DNA from: Prinia subflava
Taxonomy: Eukaryota; Chordata; Aves; Passeriformes; Cisticolidae
Direction: 5' to 3'
Assembly (NCBI RefSeq): GCF_021018805.1
Contig: NC_086247.1
Location: forward strand, 90,256,140-90,320,139
Length of the DNA stretch: 64,000 nt
Shown: piece after piece, positions 25,613 through 39,215 of the stretch
Position numbering within the stretch: the stretch's first letter is position 1
Layout: every line of letters begins with the position of its first letter
Translations under genes and position numbers: made by a program
The notes under the pieces: model-generated
Databases searched by the model: none
What the model was told of the DNA's origin: nothing
What the model saw: only the letters and a program-made list of their open reading frames with translations

Positions 25613-28600
25613 ACATACAATGTTTGACTTTCTATCACACATGGAACACACATTACCATCACATAAAGTTTGTCTTTTCACGTTATGTTCCTTTCAGGTA
25701 GAAAATAACTATGCATTTAGCAGTGTTTCAGACTGTGTAGCTCAAAGCACACACAGGACTGGATACAACAAAACCACCTGCAGCTGTGGGCTGACAGAAA
25801 GTGCCTATGACTGTGGGAAAAATCTATTTGGCAATTGACAAAAACTTGTCTTGACCTGTTTTGCTAATTTTCTTCTACAGATGACATTCATTGTCACAGA
25901 AACACAGAAGAATTACGTTTCTACAATCTTTAAGTGAACAAGAGTTGAGGAAGGAGGGAGAGGAGTACGGCTAGCACAGCGTGAGAAAGCAGCTCCCTGT
26001 CTTTGGGAGCGTGAGGAAGGATAGCAGGGCAAGTTTGAAGACTCCCAAAGAACAGGAGCTGTTCCAGCCAGTGCCTTGCAAGGGAACTGTCCAGCTGAGT
26101 TAGGAACCACAGCCCTGCCCTTCTCATTAAATTCGAGCCTACCTTTTTCTGCTCATTAGAAAAAAGACAATGTACAGACATTTATCACTGAGCAGTGGTA
26201 AATAAGTAAAAACGAGGAAACTCTGTTGTGCAGAAAGTGAAATCCTCTGTGTCTCCATTGTCTCCCCAACCAGTTATTCCTCAGGACCCAATTCCTCTTT
26301 TAAAAGGCCATCTTAATCATAAATTTTCTGCCCTTAAATCAGGTAGCCTCTCACAGCTTTCTTTCATGATGATTCTTGGCCATGTAAAATACAAACTTCA
26401 AAAACTGTTTTCCCTGTAGCAACAGCCCATATTTTGTCTACTCTCATTTGAATAATTAATCATCAAGGCCTAAAAAACTCACTGATGGTGTTCTGCAGAG
26501 CATATAAATTTATCCTGCATTCCCAGCCTACATCTGTAAAGGTGAAGCTGTAATATGTGCATTTAATATATGTGCTTAGTATACAAAATGGAGTCTGTAA
26601 TTTAATACAGATTTGAACAGCAAAGAGAATTCATGTTTTTAGATCAGGGTTTTCTGAGATGCCACAGAAACTCTGAGGCAAAGTTATGCAGTTTTACCAC
26701 AGAGTCCGTACCAGAAATGTACACAGAACTTAAACCATGTGATTTCACTTTCATTATTTTTATATATAGGAACTATGTGTATTCACTGGGAGTATCTTTA
26801 CCCTGAAGTCTTTTCTTTTATAGAAGAAAGACTAAGAGACTGATTTTGCAAGGTTTAACAAGGATCTGTGCATGTTTGCATACATAATTAAGTTCAGAAC
26901 AAGTCTTCTAGATGAGGACTCTCTGTTAGCACTTGCAAAATGCCCACACCACATTTCTAGTGCTCGTGTTTGGTTTTAGTTTTAAGTTCCCTTAATTCAT
27001 TGGCATCAATTACCATTTCCAGGGACACAGTTTTTAATAGATGAGCTCAAAATAATAATTTTTCTTGCCATTTCCTTTCTATTCTCCCATCTACTCCCAT
27101 CCACTCCCAGAGACACATGATTCCACATCCCTGCTGGGAGAGCTGTGGCTCACAGAGAGTATTGATCGACATGGCACTCTGGACACTGACAAATATGGAC
27201 TGTTTGGTGTCTGGAGGAGCTCAACAGAGAGAGAGCCATTCGACTATGTGGGATTATCTCTACTGAAGTCATAGCAGGCTCACTTTTTATCATTCACACT
27301 ATCATATGTTTTTCTTCTGCTTGCAAATCTATCATAACACAATACATCTTAAGCCAGAAGGCATTTCAAAAGGTAGTTTGATTTATTTGGATGAAATACA
27401 TGTTCGTGAAGAGAGCTGGAACTCTTTAGAAAGGCACTTGTTTTTCATGGCTTTGTTTTCAGAATATAAAACAATTAAGTGATTATTGAATTTCCTGCAG
27501 GCAGACAGCTATATATTAGACTTTCCCAGCTTTTGGAACCTTTACAAATCCAATGGCCAGAGAGGCTGGAAAATGGTGAGACACTTTTTTTCTCATTTCT
27601 TCCAGCCTTCAGAATGGTTCAGAATATATTTTAGTTTACGGAAAGTTGTTGGTTATGGACTACTTTTTGCAAGTACTCTCTTCATTTGGTTTCCATGTTG
27701 TGAATGGCAAATAAATGCAAGCTTTCTCTCCACCTTCTTACGGCAGAAACTAAATCAGGAGAGAAGAATAGGAAAGCAAGCATATGAACAAAGATGGAAG
27801 GATTTTCCACACTGAAAGATGAAACTTGCTAGAGGACATCCACCCTTGGTCCTCCAAATAAACACCATCAACACAATCAGGAAGTCAAAAATAAAGAATG
27901 CGAACAATCTCGTAATATTTAGACCAGAAGGTACTTTTGAAGAGTCATTGCACTTCCTCAGATCTTTTACTGGCTGAGAATTTTCTACTTCACTATTTCT
28001 AACTATTTGTACTTGGGTCATGGGAATGAGTGAATACAGAACAGATGGGTGCATTAAACCACACTCTTAATGGAATGGGGGAAGAAAACGGTGAAACAAG
28101 AGTAAAGAGAAATAAGACTACCACAATCCTATTCCTGTAGCAGTAGGTTATACCAAGTGCATATATCTATGCATGTTATACAATCCCAAGTTCCTAGACA
28201 GTGGAGAACATCCTGAAGATTCTTTAATACTCTTCCAAAATTGTACAGTATCCCATCTTTTTAGCACATACCTTCAGACTATTCATATCAGCCTAACAGT
28301 TTCTCAGAAACAGAGAGAGGAGGGGTGGAAACAGTCTGCAGCACAAAAATGAAATTCTGGAAGTACTACTATTACTGAGATAAAGGGATGGAAACATAAT
28401 GTAAACAAACAATTTGTAAGAGTTTTGAAAGCGAGCTTCCATCTGTTCTAGGCACACAAGGATACTACAGAAGGGACTATAATCTACAGCATAAATGGCA
28501 GTACTGTTAACCTCAATTTAACAGGAGAAGGAAAACTGCTATTCATGTCAAACACCATAGTATTATATAAATGATCCACACAGAGCTGAAAAATTGAGAC

Positions 28601-29117
28601 ACAGAAATAAGATGATAGGATCTATTTTACAGGGAAACCAGGAGTAGAAGCCCACATATACAGGTATGCCTGATACACTTTCTCAAACCAGTGCTGAAGC
28701 AAACTCTGCGGTTCTTCACATCTTCTAGAGATAGAGGAAAAAATTTTAAAAAAGACTTTTCAAATATCAAGATTATTTTGTCAATAATCTGTATTCACTC
28801 TATAGCAGCTGCTGTGATTCTGTGTTTTACTGTTTCACTCCAAAACCAAAATGGCAAATAAGGCTGTTTGGGAACAGAGGGTCCTTCCAGCAGCGTTGTG
28901 TGAGTGGTGTGGCATTTGTAACTGCACTTTAGATGATTTTGGAGCACAAGCCCTCCTCAAAGTCATCACACAGACAAAAGAATTTAATCCACCATCACAG
29001 ATGCAGGATTCCTTTTCTAAGTGGATTGGTGATGAGAGAAGCTGGAATTATAGATATCAGAAAGAGTAATTTTGTTCTGCTAGTTGAGAGGAAAGAACAT
29101 TTTCCAGTTCTTTAACA
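25613..29117. other. Intergenic, no gene recognised
   Basis: AT-rich sequence with no repeat family recognised. The 109-codon + frame at 27486-27815 and the 99-codon minus frame at 27755-28054 have no recognisable domain; Phe/Trp-rich composition in the first looks random. Confidence 0.55.
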
Positions 29118-29214
29118 GAAATCACTTGCTGAAGTCATTAGGATGAAATGGGTCTTACCCTTAGGAAACTACACAAACTACAGGGATGTGCATTTGGCCT
29201 GTTTCACAGTGGTT
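29118..29214 (+). repeat. Unclassified ~95-bp repeat, copy 1
   Basis: Shares roughly 85% identity with 30625-30726 in the same orientation. Shared blocks are 'cacttgctgaagtcatt', 'tcttacccttaggaaa' and 'cagggatgtgcat'. It is not part of any family I recognise. The sequence on either side of the two copies does not match. Confidence 0.8.
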
Positions 29215-29764
29215 TCTATTCTCCTGCAGTTACCTAGGAATAGGTAAGAAAGGGAGGCCTTGATGTATTGAGAAGAACCACAAATATCGACTGATTTGCA
29301 GAATAAAGATTGATATTATACCTAAAAAATATTAATTTTCCTTTATTTATAAAACAATTGTTTTTGTTCCAATGCAGTTGTTGCAGTTTTCCCATTGTTA
29401 GGAATACTGTTAAGTTTAACAGGTTTGCCCAAAGAATATTCCTTGTGAGGTTATACAAAAATCTTCAAAAGGCACAAATACATTTGCACAGGTAGAAAAA
29501 TTGGAAACACATTGCAGCTAGAATAAAATACTTCCCCATAAATCACAAGCAATGGTTTTGCAGCAATAGGGCTCATCTGGTAGGACTGAGGTTTAATTTG
29601 GTATCATCTCCACACTGCCAAAAGTTACAAGCCAAAGTTACCAAAATCATTTGAAAAGAGACATGTTCTCCTGTGTTTAAAGCAAGCAATTGGAACTGAG
29701 AAACTTCCACAGAGTTGAGGGGGTTTTTGTAAATATTTAAAAGACTTTTTTTCTTGCATCATAC
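29215..29764. other. Intergenic
   Basis: AT-rich spacer between the unclassified repeat and a CR1; nothing recognised. Confidence 0.55.
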
Positions 29765-29954
29765 CCCTGTTGTGACACTCTCCACCACGTGCTAGAAACT
29801 GGCACAGGCTGCCAGGGAAGTTGTGGGCTCTCCCTCTTTGGAGATATTCAAAAGCCACTAGGATATGGTTCTGTGCAAGTGTCTCTACGTAGTCCTGCTT
29901 GAGTGGGGATGCTGGACCAGATTTCCCTGATCTTAACCATTCTTTGATTCTATA
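29765..29954 (+). mobile_element. CR1 LINE fragment, 3' end
   Basis: Forward CR1 3' UTR of about 190 bp. It has 'gaaactggcacaggctgcca', 'gggaagttgtgggctctcc', 'tttggagatattcaaaagcc', 'gctggaccagatttccctga' and a terminal 'ttctttgattctat'. Confidence 0.92.
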
Positions 29955-30624
29955 TTTACCTCTCACTAGGAAAGGCTGGCACTAGCTTTGTCTCCCCAGG
30001 TGGTGTTCATTCACACCGGAAGACCCTTTATTATGACAGTGCCATATACGACTTCCAACTTCTAAATGTTTTCAATTTCCATGTGTACTGCCATTACAGC
30101 AGAGCAGATCCGTGCTTTCAGAACCTTACATATTTTGACACATGTTGCTTCTAATCCCATTGTGCAAGAATTTGTTGAAAAACAAATACTGCTGGAGGTT
30201 TGTTAGGTTACTACATGTAATCTTAAATTATACTGCTTTACAGAGACACCTAGTATTGCAGTGAACAATAACAGATGTGACTAGTTTGGCTAAGGACCGG
30301 TCACCAGACAAATACAAATTCCTAGAGGATGCTTTCACCATAACAAACTTCTTGTTGTTTAACAGAAGATTGTCACTGACAGTAACAGGCTGCTGATAAC
30401 TGCCCAATAAACCTTTTGGCAAACAGGATACAGACACAGCTGCTGAGTGCTGGACAACTTCATGTGTGACAACTAATTCCTGGAAGTCACTGCAGGAGCA
30501 TGTTTCTGCCACAACATATACACACACACACATACTGTGTGTAGGATAGGAGGATGCCTGAGATAACTTATTATATGAAACCAAACTTCAAGTCAGACTT
30601 TAAAAGTTCCTTCAAAAGCACTTT
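29955..30624. other. Intergenic
   Basis: No gene recognised. A short (CA)n run lies near 30520-30531. The 118-codon minus frame at 30228-30584 shows no domain. Confidence 0.55.
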
Positions 30625-30726
30625 GAAATACACTTGCTGAAGTCATTGGGGTGAAATAGGTCTTACCCTTAGGAAATCACTCTGACTGCAGGGATGTGCA
30701 TGTGGTTTGTTTCATGGTTTAGAAGG
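30625..30726 (+). repeat. Unclassified ~95-bp repeat, copy 2
   Basis: Partner of 29118-29214, in the same orientation and about 1.5 kb away. Differences are spread along the unit, so the two copies are not recent. It could be two insertions of an uncharacterised element or an old local duplication. Confidence 0.8.
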
Positions 30727-33700
30727 GTCGGAGAAAACAGATAGGGAAACTGGTTTATAAAGGGTGATGCATAAGGGAAAATACTGGGAATGACCAAGGG
30801 ATAGTGATACCAGAGAAGCCAAGTGATCCCTGTTCTGAGCAGGGAGGATGGGGAAGGTGCCTGGGGTAGTCTCCACTCACAGGACAGATACAGGACACTG
30901 CAAAGAGGAGGTAAGAGAGGACACAGCTCAAGCTGGGAAAGGTGTCGGCCAAAAACTGCCATGAGTAACCACTGGCAACCTTACCAGTGGAAACTGGTAC
31001 ACTCACAACATGTAAGCACATGACTCTTAAAGACCATCTCATATTACTGAGAAACATAAGAATTTCTGAAAGACATTCTTGTATATCAAGTAAAGGAGAC
31101 TGGATACTTCTTTCTATATGAGATGCCATATCTCCCAGACTTCTTGACAGTGATAAATAATCACCTGACTGTGAAATGGCCAGCGCAGTCCCAATGCTTT
31201 CTTATCAGCAGCAGAAAGTTCATGTGCTAGACTATGAAAAACATGATTTAGAGAAACAGTGATATTAAGGAATCAAAAGAGCAGTTAGAGAATAGACCAG
31301 GGAAAATTAGGTGCAGATATTTCTCCATTTTTCCTTTCTTTTAAGAACAAAAGAAGACAAGTTCTTTATCAGAAAACATGTAAGGCCTTATTTAAGAGGC
31401 CATGGTGATGATATCAACAAAGTGTATCACTACAGCTAATTTATATGCATAAGAGTTACTACACCTGCACAGACCAGAACTGGAATACTCAAATATTTAT
31501 ATATTTGTTTAAACTATCTTAGACCTCTAACATTGTCAGAGTGGTATAAGTTGACACAAATAAAAGATAACTAGTGCACTAGTATGCAAATTGCTTAGCC
31601 AAGAGAGGTGGGCCACAGATACCGTCTACGCAATTGAGAAGAGCAATACACATTTTTGTCAAGAAATGCAACAATTGTTCTATCACGAACAAAAAGTAGA
31701 AGTAAAGTAAAAAACACATAGAAAGAATTATTCTGCATTGCAGCTCTATCCTAAAATTTCTTTAGTACTTTGTACTTTGGTGCAGTATTTACTATATATC
31801 TTTTATGGTTTCTACAACATAAAGCAGTCATATTTGGAGGCAGTCCCTAGCTTCAAGGCCTGATTCTCTGCTCTGTGAAATTAGAAGTACCTCAGTTGAA
31901 AAAAAAATCAGCCACATAAAACCTGAATCTAAATTACACTGAAACCTTGGAGCTATGCTCTTGGCTCCCCTAAAATGAACATAGAAATGCATGCTTGGAT
32001 TCCTGCAAGCATATCAGGAACATTATTTAGGTTACATGGCAAACAAATTACACTGAAGATAAGACCCACAAGATACCAGGAATTTTATTGCTGCAGACCT
32101 TAGTCTCTGGTGAAAAAAACCAGAGAAGTCTACTGACACATACCTAAAAAAAGTAAACAGAGTATTTTATGCTGGATATGAGGAAAAGGGAGTAAGCTGA
32201 TGGCATGAAAAAAACAAGTGCAATATCTCATAACAAGGGAGTTTCTTATTATTATAGCCAGCAGGAAAAGGCTATTATTTGTGGGCATTTAAGATACAAA
32301 CAGGCACAGCATCAGAGGGAGATCATATGGCAAGATGATTGTGGTATTACCCTAAAAGAACTCCACAACACAATCTGTTGCCATGACAAAAGATTTCAAT
32401 GATCTGCTTGATCACAGAAAATAATAGAAGAACCTGCATCTGGACAAAACAATCCATGTCATAATTCACAAAAAACAGCATCTAGGAACAAATGGAACAA
32501 ACTGGGAAAAAAAATGCAGTCCCGCTTTGCATTCCCTTCAGCCAGATGATGTTTTTTTGATACATTTCCACTGGCAGTGTAATACTGGGAAGCTGTTATT
32601 ACACTGCCCACCTTATAACACATGGCTGCAGTTTTACCACTACACTGCTGGCTGTAAGCCCTTTTCTTCACAAATCTGGTATGAAGAGGCTAAAACATGA
32701 CACATTAGCAAACAATGAGGTGCAGCAAGACCAGATCCAAACAGCCAAGTGCTGGGTGATGAGACTTGACACCCTGCAGTATGTGCATCTGGTTTATCTG
32801 TAACCTGGTGCCAAGGGCCAACGCTCACTGGTGGCTGGAATAACTTGCAATCATTATGTACAACCTCAAATTTGATCCAGAAAGCATAGGCAGGATTTGG
32901 GTTTCATATCCATTAATCCCCTCCAATATGGGAAAGTTTTGTAGTTTTGCTCCTTTGTTGATAAGGCCAGAAGATGATCCAACCAAATGGAGCATTCAAA
33001 CTAGAACCAGAAACAAACATAAACAACTACTGAGTAATAACCTCTCAATAAAGCAGTCCACATTAATGCCACTGTTCTCTCTGGAAGGAGGCGTTATATG
33101 ATATTGTGCCACTTTGTTTAAAAAACATATAGCTAATATCCTTCAGGAATACATACAACCATGTGATGTTTGATCACAGTAACATGGTGATCCTTTGTGA
33201 TGCTACAGAGATAACTACTTATGCATTTATGAGATCTCTCCATTCCTGCCAGCAAGCAGATACCCAATGCCTGACTAAAAAGTTCATTTTCTAATTAGTG
33301 AACATAGTGTCTCTACTATGCCTTGAGTTGGCCTAATTATTCTTAATTAATTCTTGCCTTGATCCTGTTGTTAAACAGAGTGGGTATTTGCAGAAACTTT
33401 ATTTTGCAGTGATTTTAAGGAATAAGAGCAAAAAACATTAGAAAAGCTTTAAAAATAGTTTTCTGGAATAGATATGTGATTTCTGGTTATTCTGGCAGCT
33501 GTGTTTTAACATCTAACTTTTGATGCTTGACAAAGTAAGGAATATCTTGTTTCCGTTTTAGGGCAGAATTTTGCTCTCATCATTGACACCTAAAGACAAC
33601 TTCAGAACTGTGTCATTAATACAATTCCACAGTTGTGAGGGAAACATATCCATACCTTCCCCTGCAGCACAAAGCCAAACTTGGAAAAAGCTGCCCTAGC

Positions 33701-36700
33701 AGGCACTTCAATAAAGGCTTGTATGTTGACAATTGGCTTTTCCTTCATTTCTTTCAGACTCAGAAGGACTGTCTGAGACAGACAGACAGTCATACAGTGT
33801 CTGAAGATGATTGTACACTGGGTGGGAAGCATTTTCTAGAACCCAAAGCCAAAGCCAGGTTATCAATTTAAAAGTATAATTGTTAGATTGCTGAGATTTG
33901 TTTGTGTTTTCTAGTTATGATGGGCAGAATAAAGAGTAATTCTATCTATAAAATATTAACCACATTTAATTCCTTCAGGCAAGAACACAGTAATAACTGG
34001 CATTTCTTTTTTGTAGATTGTTATATTACTAATGCCTTCCAGTTATTTCACTCTAAGCTGAGACCATCCTCCTGTTATTAAATCACAGCCAGCATTCAAA
34101 TTACCATTTGCATAAACTTTGCCTGCCTCTGGCAAGAAGACAGGAGAAATGTCTTTTATGAAATGCTCAAACAAGTACTTTTCCAAAAATAAATTGAAGA
34201 TTGTAGCCATTTTTTAGTTTCTGAAATAAATGCAGCTTTCAGCCAATGTAGCAAATTATTATATGTAGGGAAAACCTCAAAGAGAGCAAACTGCATTATA
34301 AATACAGTACTTGTTAAAGTGTTGTTAAAGGGCATTGGAATTGGCATGTTAAACTGAATTAAAATGCAACAACATCCGGACATAGGACTAATTCTTGTAA
34401 AGGTGTTCTCTAAGGACTGATGTAGAAAGTCAGCCAACTGAATTGCTGATCTCAATACTGCATTTTATTCTATCTCCATTTTTTGCCTCATGTCAAATAT
34501 GCATTCTTGCCAGACTGATCTCATTCTCAAAATTATGAGCTGCAGTGAGGGAAAAGAAAGGTAGAATTACAGTAAAACACTGCTTCAGTGTACACACCCT
34601 GATAAAAGAACTTTGAAAAAGATATATATAGCTGTGTTTTACCTCATATCTTCATCCTCATTCTACTCCTATATAATACTTGTACAGTGTTTTTACACCT
34701 CTCAAAAGCCAATGACATTTTTCTCCATTTCTCTTTTTGTTTGCCTATTACCTCTTAACAAGAAGTACTTTTCACATAATAGTAAAAGCTCTTACTTGTT
34801 CTGGACTAAAATAAAACGTTAAAGTGTTTCTAGATTATGGAACATTTTCACAGCCAAGTGTCTAAACTGAAAAAACATACATTTCTCTGGATTTACACTG
34901 ATATAATTGAGATGGGAAGCAGATGCCGTTCTGTAACCAAAAGCCCAATTATGTCAATCAAATATATCTACAGGAAGTTAGAAAACTACATAAAACTTGA
35001 TCATCCTGCTAATATTAATATATAATTAGTTAATAAGCCCCTACAGAGGGGAAGTAATTTAAAAAATTGTAGAGCTTACTGTATTGCATTTTAAAGACTA
35101 ATGTAACTCGTGAAAAGGTACACAACTGGGTTTTTTGAATTTACATTTCACTACCACTTTATTTTGTAGCAAGCTTAGTAATTCATTTAGGAGCTCTAAA
35201 AAGTTCAGCAAAAGATATCACAAGTCCATTATATATATGAAGTAATTTGTCATGATGGATATTTTATGAGAATTTTATGAAGCTGTAACAGATGGTGAAA
35301 CTTTTACTTGGGCTAGAAAGAATTTTAAAAAGTAGCTCTATTTGATTTCATCAAATACATTTTACACATATAAGAGATTGCAAAACATCTTTAGTCTCTT
35401 GACTTTTCAAAGCTCTTTGACATGTAATATTTTGTCAGAAAATTTTGACACAGAGTCAAAGCCAGCTGAGTAGAATCAGCTTATGCAGAAAATGATGCAT
35501 GGAATTTTGATCTATAAAAAACTCTGAACAATGTTGTAAACTGTAATAAAATAAAAGACAGAATAAACCCATGGAAATCAGGATTTGTATCTTATTACAA
35601 AAGAAATGCATTTCTCATGTAAAAGGGAGAATAATCAGTTCTCAGTGAACACTTTCAGGCTTTGGATGTAGTACTCTATCCCTAGTAATATGGCTATTAA
35701 CATAACATGATTTAGCTCAATCAGTGGGGCTGCTATTCTTTAAAGATCACTGTGTGCATTCACGAGCTTCCACCAACACAAATTTTTTTATCTAAAGAAT
35801 CCTTTTAGGAGATTTGAACCATTTTTCCCAGTGATGCTGTGTTTGTTTCAAGAACTTTGCCCACAGTTTCCCCAGTTCTAACAGTTGATAAAAAGGTTGG
35901 TGAAATAGACATGAAATGGGAGACTTAGCAGCACCAAAACAGTCCAACATCACTTACCAGACTGACTCTACCATGGGCACACTTTTTCATATTTACTTCT
36001 CTCTAAAAGATGTGCTTCCTCCTTTTATATCAAACACCTTGCAGTTTTGAAGACACACAGACTCTGGTGTTAAAGACTTCAATATTGAGTTTGACAACTG
36101 CTTTTAGGGACAAAACTTGGATAAATGAATTTTTTTAGAAAAAAAATTAATTAAAACCAGGACACAATAAGTGAAGAAAAAACCCTGGAGGACTGAGGTA
36201 GAGAAGAAGAGGTAGATAAAATAAAAGGAAGAAATCCCTCATACACTGTCAATAGCAATATCATCTTCTCCAAAGTAGCTATCATACTCACTTTGTGTCA
36301 CAAACAGTCCACTGGTGTGAAGCCACCCAAAAGTAGTTCCTTTGGTGCATGAATTGCAGGAAAGCAAAAACCTGACCTAGCTCAAAATACTGTTAAATAT
36401 TTAAAGCAACCCTGAAACTTCTGAACTTTGCAAAGAGGAGAATAACTCTGTAAGTATTAAATTCTAGAAGCTTCAAGAAATAGCATGTGTAGAATGTGTC
36501 TCATTTAGAAGAATGAGAAAATGATATTTTTTCCCTAGAACAAGCCTTTGTCCTCACTATATTAGCTCCATCCAATGCAACTTAGCAATGAAATTGAAAC
36601 ACAAACTTTGACTTGGCAAACAGCTGAAGTAAAACCAACTTGATTGCACATGTTCTCACTACTTCCCCCAAAAGAAATTACAGCGTAGAAAAACTGCTTT

Positions 36701-36985
36701 CCTTAGGACTTGTGTGCACACAATGTGATGTTATGGCATAGAGAGATAATCACCTTAGAGGTGAAAGTAGCCACAATAGACTCTTCTGAATGCCCAGCAC
36801 CACTCAGTCCAATTCACTCCAGGAATATTCCTGGACTGTTGTTCTCTGCCTATGCTCTGAATGAACACAGCAGCTGCTCAGAGCCAGGTCAGGCACTTCA
36901 GCCTCATGCTGTGCTGTGCTGGAAAGGTCTGTCACTATTTTAGCCTTTTGTTTGAAGTTCTTCTTCCTGACTGTTACCGTCACAG
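30727..36985. other. Intergenic, no gene recognised
   Basis: Long AT-rich stretch without recognisable repeats or exons. A 9-bp-arm hairpin (gactgtctg / cagacagtc) is at 33767-33791. Open frames up to 124 codons (minus, 30755-31129) have no recognisable features. Confidence 0.55.
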
Positions 36986-37065
36986 TCTCTTTGCAAGAGA
37001 ATTCAGCAGGACATTGTATTTCTAATCTCTTTGTCAAAGAGTTCAGCAGGTTGTAATATTTCTAG
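36986..37065. repeat. Diverged 40-bp tandem duplication
   Basis: Two adjacent 40-bp units (36986-37025 and 37026-37065) match at about 30 of 40 positions, sharing 'ttcagcagg' and 'tatttcta' cores. It is an old local duplication with exact spacing preserved. Confidence 0.75.
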
Positions 37066-38139
37066 TCCTTCTGTTTTGCAAGGCTAAAAGATCCAAGTAA
37101 TTATCTTCAGCTCAGCTCAGTTGTCTCATTGCCATGTAAACCTACACATCTTGGAATTCTGCATTGCAGCTCACATATCCAGTGAAACACCACAAACACT
37201 AAATTATTTCCATGAACTTGACTTCTGTTCCTTTTTCAAAAGAAATCTGTAGGGGACAGTGAAATCTTGCAAGAGAAAGAGACCTGATTCCCACACTTGC
37301 AGGTTAAAATACACCCAGCTGATATTTTAAAACTGCTAAAATCACAGTCATTTCAGATATTTTAAATTTTGTTGCTTTTTTCTATTGCTACTAAATGATA
37401 ATGTCGAATTTACAATAGGCTTCTAAAACTATTTTGCTTTAAAATTGCTCTAGGGTAGGAAAAAATATTAGTAGTCTAGATTAAACAAGTGGATGGTATC
37501 CATGTCTCCCCAGAAGCTTGAAAAAACATTATTGATCATTGGGAGTTGGGAAAATTGACCTAAAACATGAGATAGAATAAACTCCATATTAAAAGGCTAA
37601 TCATTACCCTCCTTATTAATGTAAAAATAGATCCTTTGAACTTTCTAAAAACAATCATGTGGGTAAAATTGAAAGTGAAAGTGTTCACACCTTCTAGGAT
37701 ACTTAATTTTATGAAACTTGAAGTGCTATTTTCTATTTACTCTTGGTAGTTGTTCTCTCTCTGTAACTCCAATCAAGCAAGAAGAAAAAAAATACCTGAT
37801 ATGGAATACAGGAGTCTAAAGAGCACTATTTACAATGACATGTGAAGAAAAGTGTACTAGCCAAACCTTCATATGTTCTTGCACTGCTTAAATTTCATGA
37901 TGGCAAACTCTCCATGAAGGTTACTCTCGGTATAATGATCAAAATTTTGAAACACTGCCACATCTGCCTTTAAATCATGCTTATTCAGGAGTTCAGAAAG
38001 GATGTATCATACAAAGAAAAAACTATTTATTTAGATGCTCTTCCAATCCCCAGATGAAGTTCTTTTTCAGATCTCCTACTTTAACAGTGTTTGTCTGTGT
38101 CTATAATTTACTCTATGTGGATTTTCAAGTTTGTAATCC
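37066..38139. other. Intergenic
   Basis: AT-rich sequence, nothing recognised. Confidence 0.55.
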
Positions 38140-38215
38140 AGAAGCTGGACTTTGATGATCCTTGTGAGTGTCTGCCAACTCAGAATACTGTAGGATCCTA
38201 TGACTTTATAATTCC
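38140..38215 (+). mobile_element. CR1 LINE remnant, 3' tail
   Basis: About 75 bp: 'gaagctggactttgatgatc', 'cttgtgagtgtctgccaact' and 'cagaatactgtaggatccta'. This follows the CR1 3' end order (a gctggactagatgatc-type phrase, then ccaactcag, then a tattctatgattctat-type tail). Strongly diverged. Confidence 0.7.
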
Positions 38216-38789
38216 ATGTTTCTAGTCAGAGATGCAAGCTTAGGACTAACGGAAATCCTCTATAACAACCTTGTGAAGTCTTTATCTCTCTGTTAATCTT
38301 ATCTGAAACAGAAAGTATGTTTTATATTATTTTCTTTCTTATTCCTCTAATTGTTTATGGGACTGAAACATTCCCTTTGTCCTGTTTTATGAAAGCATTA
38401 ATACATGGATTATGGCCGTGTTCTCTTTTCTGATCCTATCATCTCTCACACTTAGCTGTACAAGTTCCTCCTGAGATGGAAATAGCAAACACCCTCTGAA
38501 GATGTTGCAGTAGGGATATTCCTGTATACTGCTGAATGGTTTGAAGATTCCTTCTTTGTAATATCCTTAATTCACACATTTTATATTTTTCCCCCACCTC
38601 CTAATCTTGTTCTCTCTCTTCACTCTCATCTTCCTTTTTACAATCCTCCTAGGATAACCTAACCTGGCTGTTTAATTGAAAAATTCTCTTTGCATTGTAA
38701 AACTGCCATGTCATCTGCAGCCACACCTTGGCTTGTAGTAAATGTACTACTTCCTTCTCATCCTTTCTTTTTGTTTTGTGTTTCAAGTG
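38216..38789. other. Intergenic flank of the young LTR element
   Basis: Pyrimidine-rich non-coding sequence, no gene recognised. It ends in the left copy of the target-site duplication. Confidence 0.55.
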
Positions 38790-38795
38790 TGAGAT
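38790..38795. repeat. Left target-site duplication
   Basis: Six bases (tgagat) immediately left of the 5' LTR, repeated exactly at 43248-43253 immediately right of the 3' LTR. A 6-bp duplication is the length made by alpha- and betaretroviral-type (class II/ERVK) integrases. Confidence 0.9.
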
Positions 38796-39130
38796 TGTGG
38801 GCCTGACATTGGTCTGAATTTAGGCTTCAGGCTCTGCTAGTGTCTGTGTGAAAGGCAGACGAGCAACTTTCTCATGTTAGCCTGAGAAATCTAAAGGAGG
38901 AATTCAAACAAACCTTGGGAAGTGAGAAACCATCTGCAGGTGGTGTTTTTCCAACGTGTTTACTGGAAAGAAATGTTTACTAAAGGGTGTAGACGCTGAA
39001 TAACCAATCATGTTCTTTGTACCGAACTACTCTATAAAAGTAGAATTTAGAAGAATAAAGTTTGCTCTCATCTTTACCATCATGGAGAGTCATGTTGTTA
39101 TTTCTGTGCCGTCCGAAAACCATAGCAACA
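38796..39130 (+). repeat. 5' LTR of young element (335 bp)
   Basis: Begins TGTGGGCC and ends AGCAACA. It contains a CCAAT box (39004-39008), a TATA box TATAAAA (39033-39039) and AATAAA (39054-39059). The AATAAA lies only about 15 bases after the TATA box, so it probably sits upstream of or at the start of R; the processing site cannot be fixed from sequence. Single difference from the 3' LTR: A at 38853 versus G at 42970. Confidence 0.95.
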
Positions 39131-39132
39131 TC

Positions 39133-39145
39133 TGGTGACCGACGT
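39133..39145 (+). promoter_or_regulatory. Primer-binding-site-like motif (tRNA-Trp type)
   Basis: TGGTGACC followed by GACGT, two bases after the LTR. The alpharetroviral primer site for tRNA-Trp reads TGGTGACCCCGACGTGAT, so this copy looks like the same site lacking two Cs and diverging after GACGT. The position fits exactly for first-strand priming. Confidence 0.7.
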
Positions 39146-39215
39146 TTTTCGAAGAAGTTCAGCGCAGCCGGGACTGATTCATGCAGCAAAGCTTGAAAAT
39201 TCTACCTGCCTCCTC

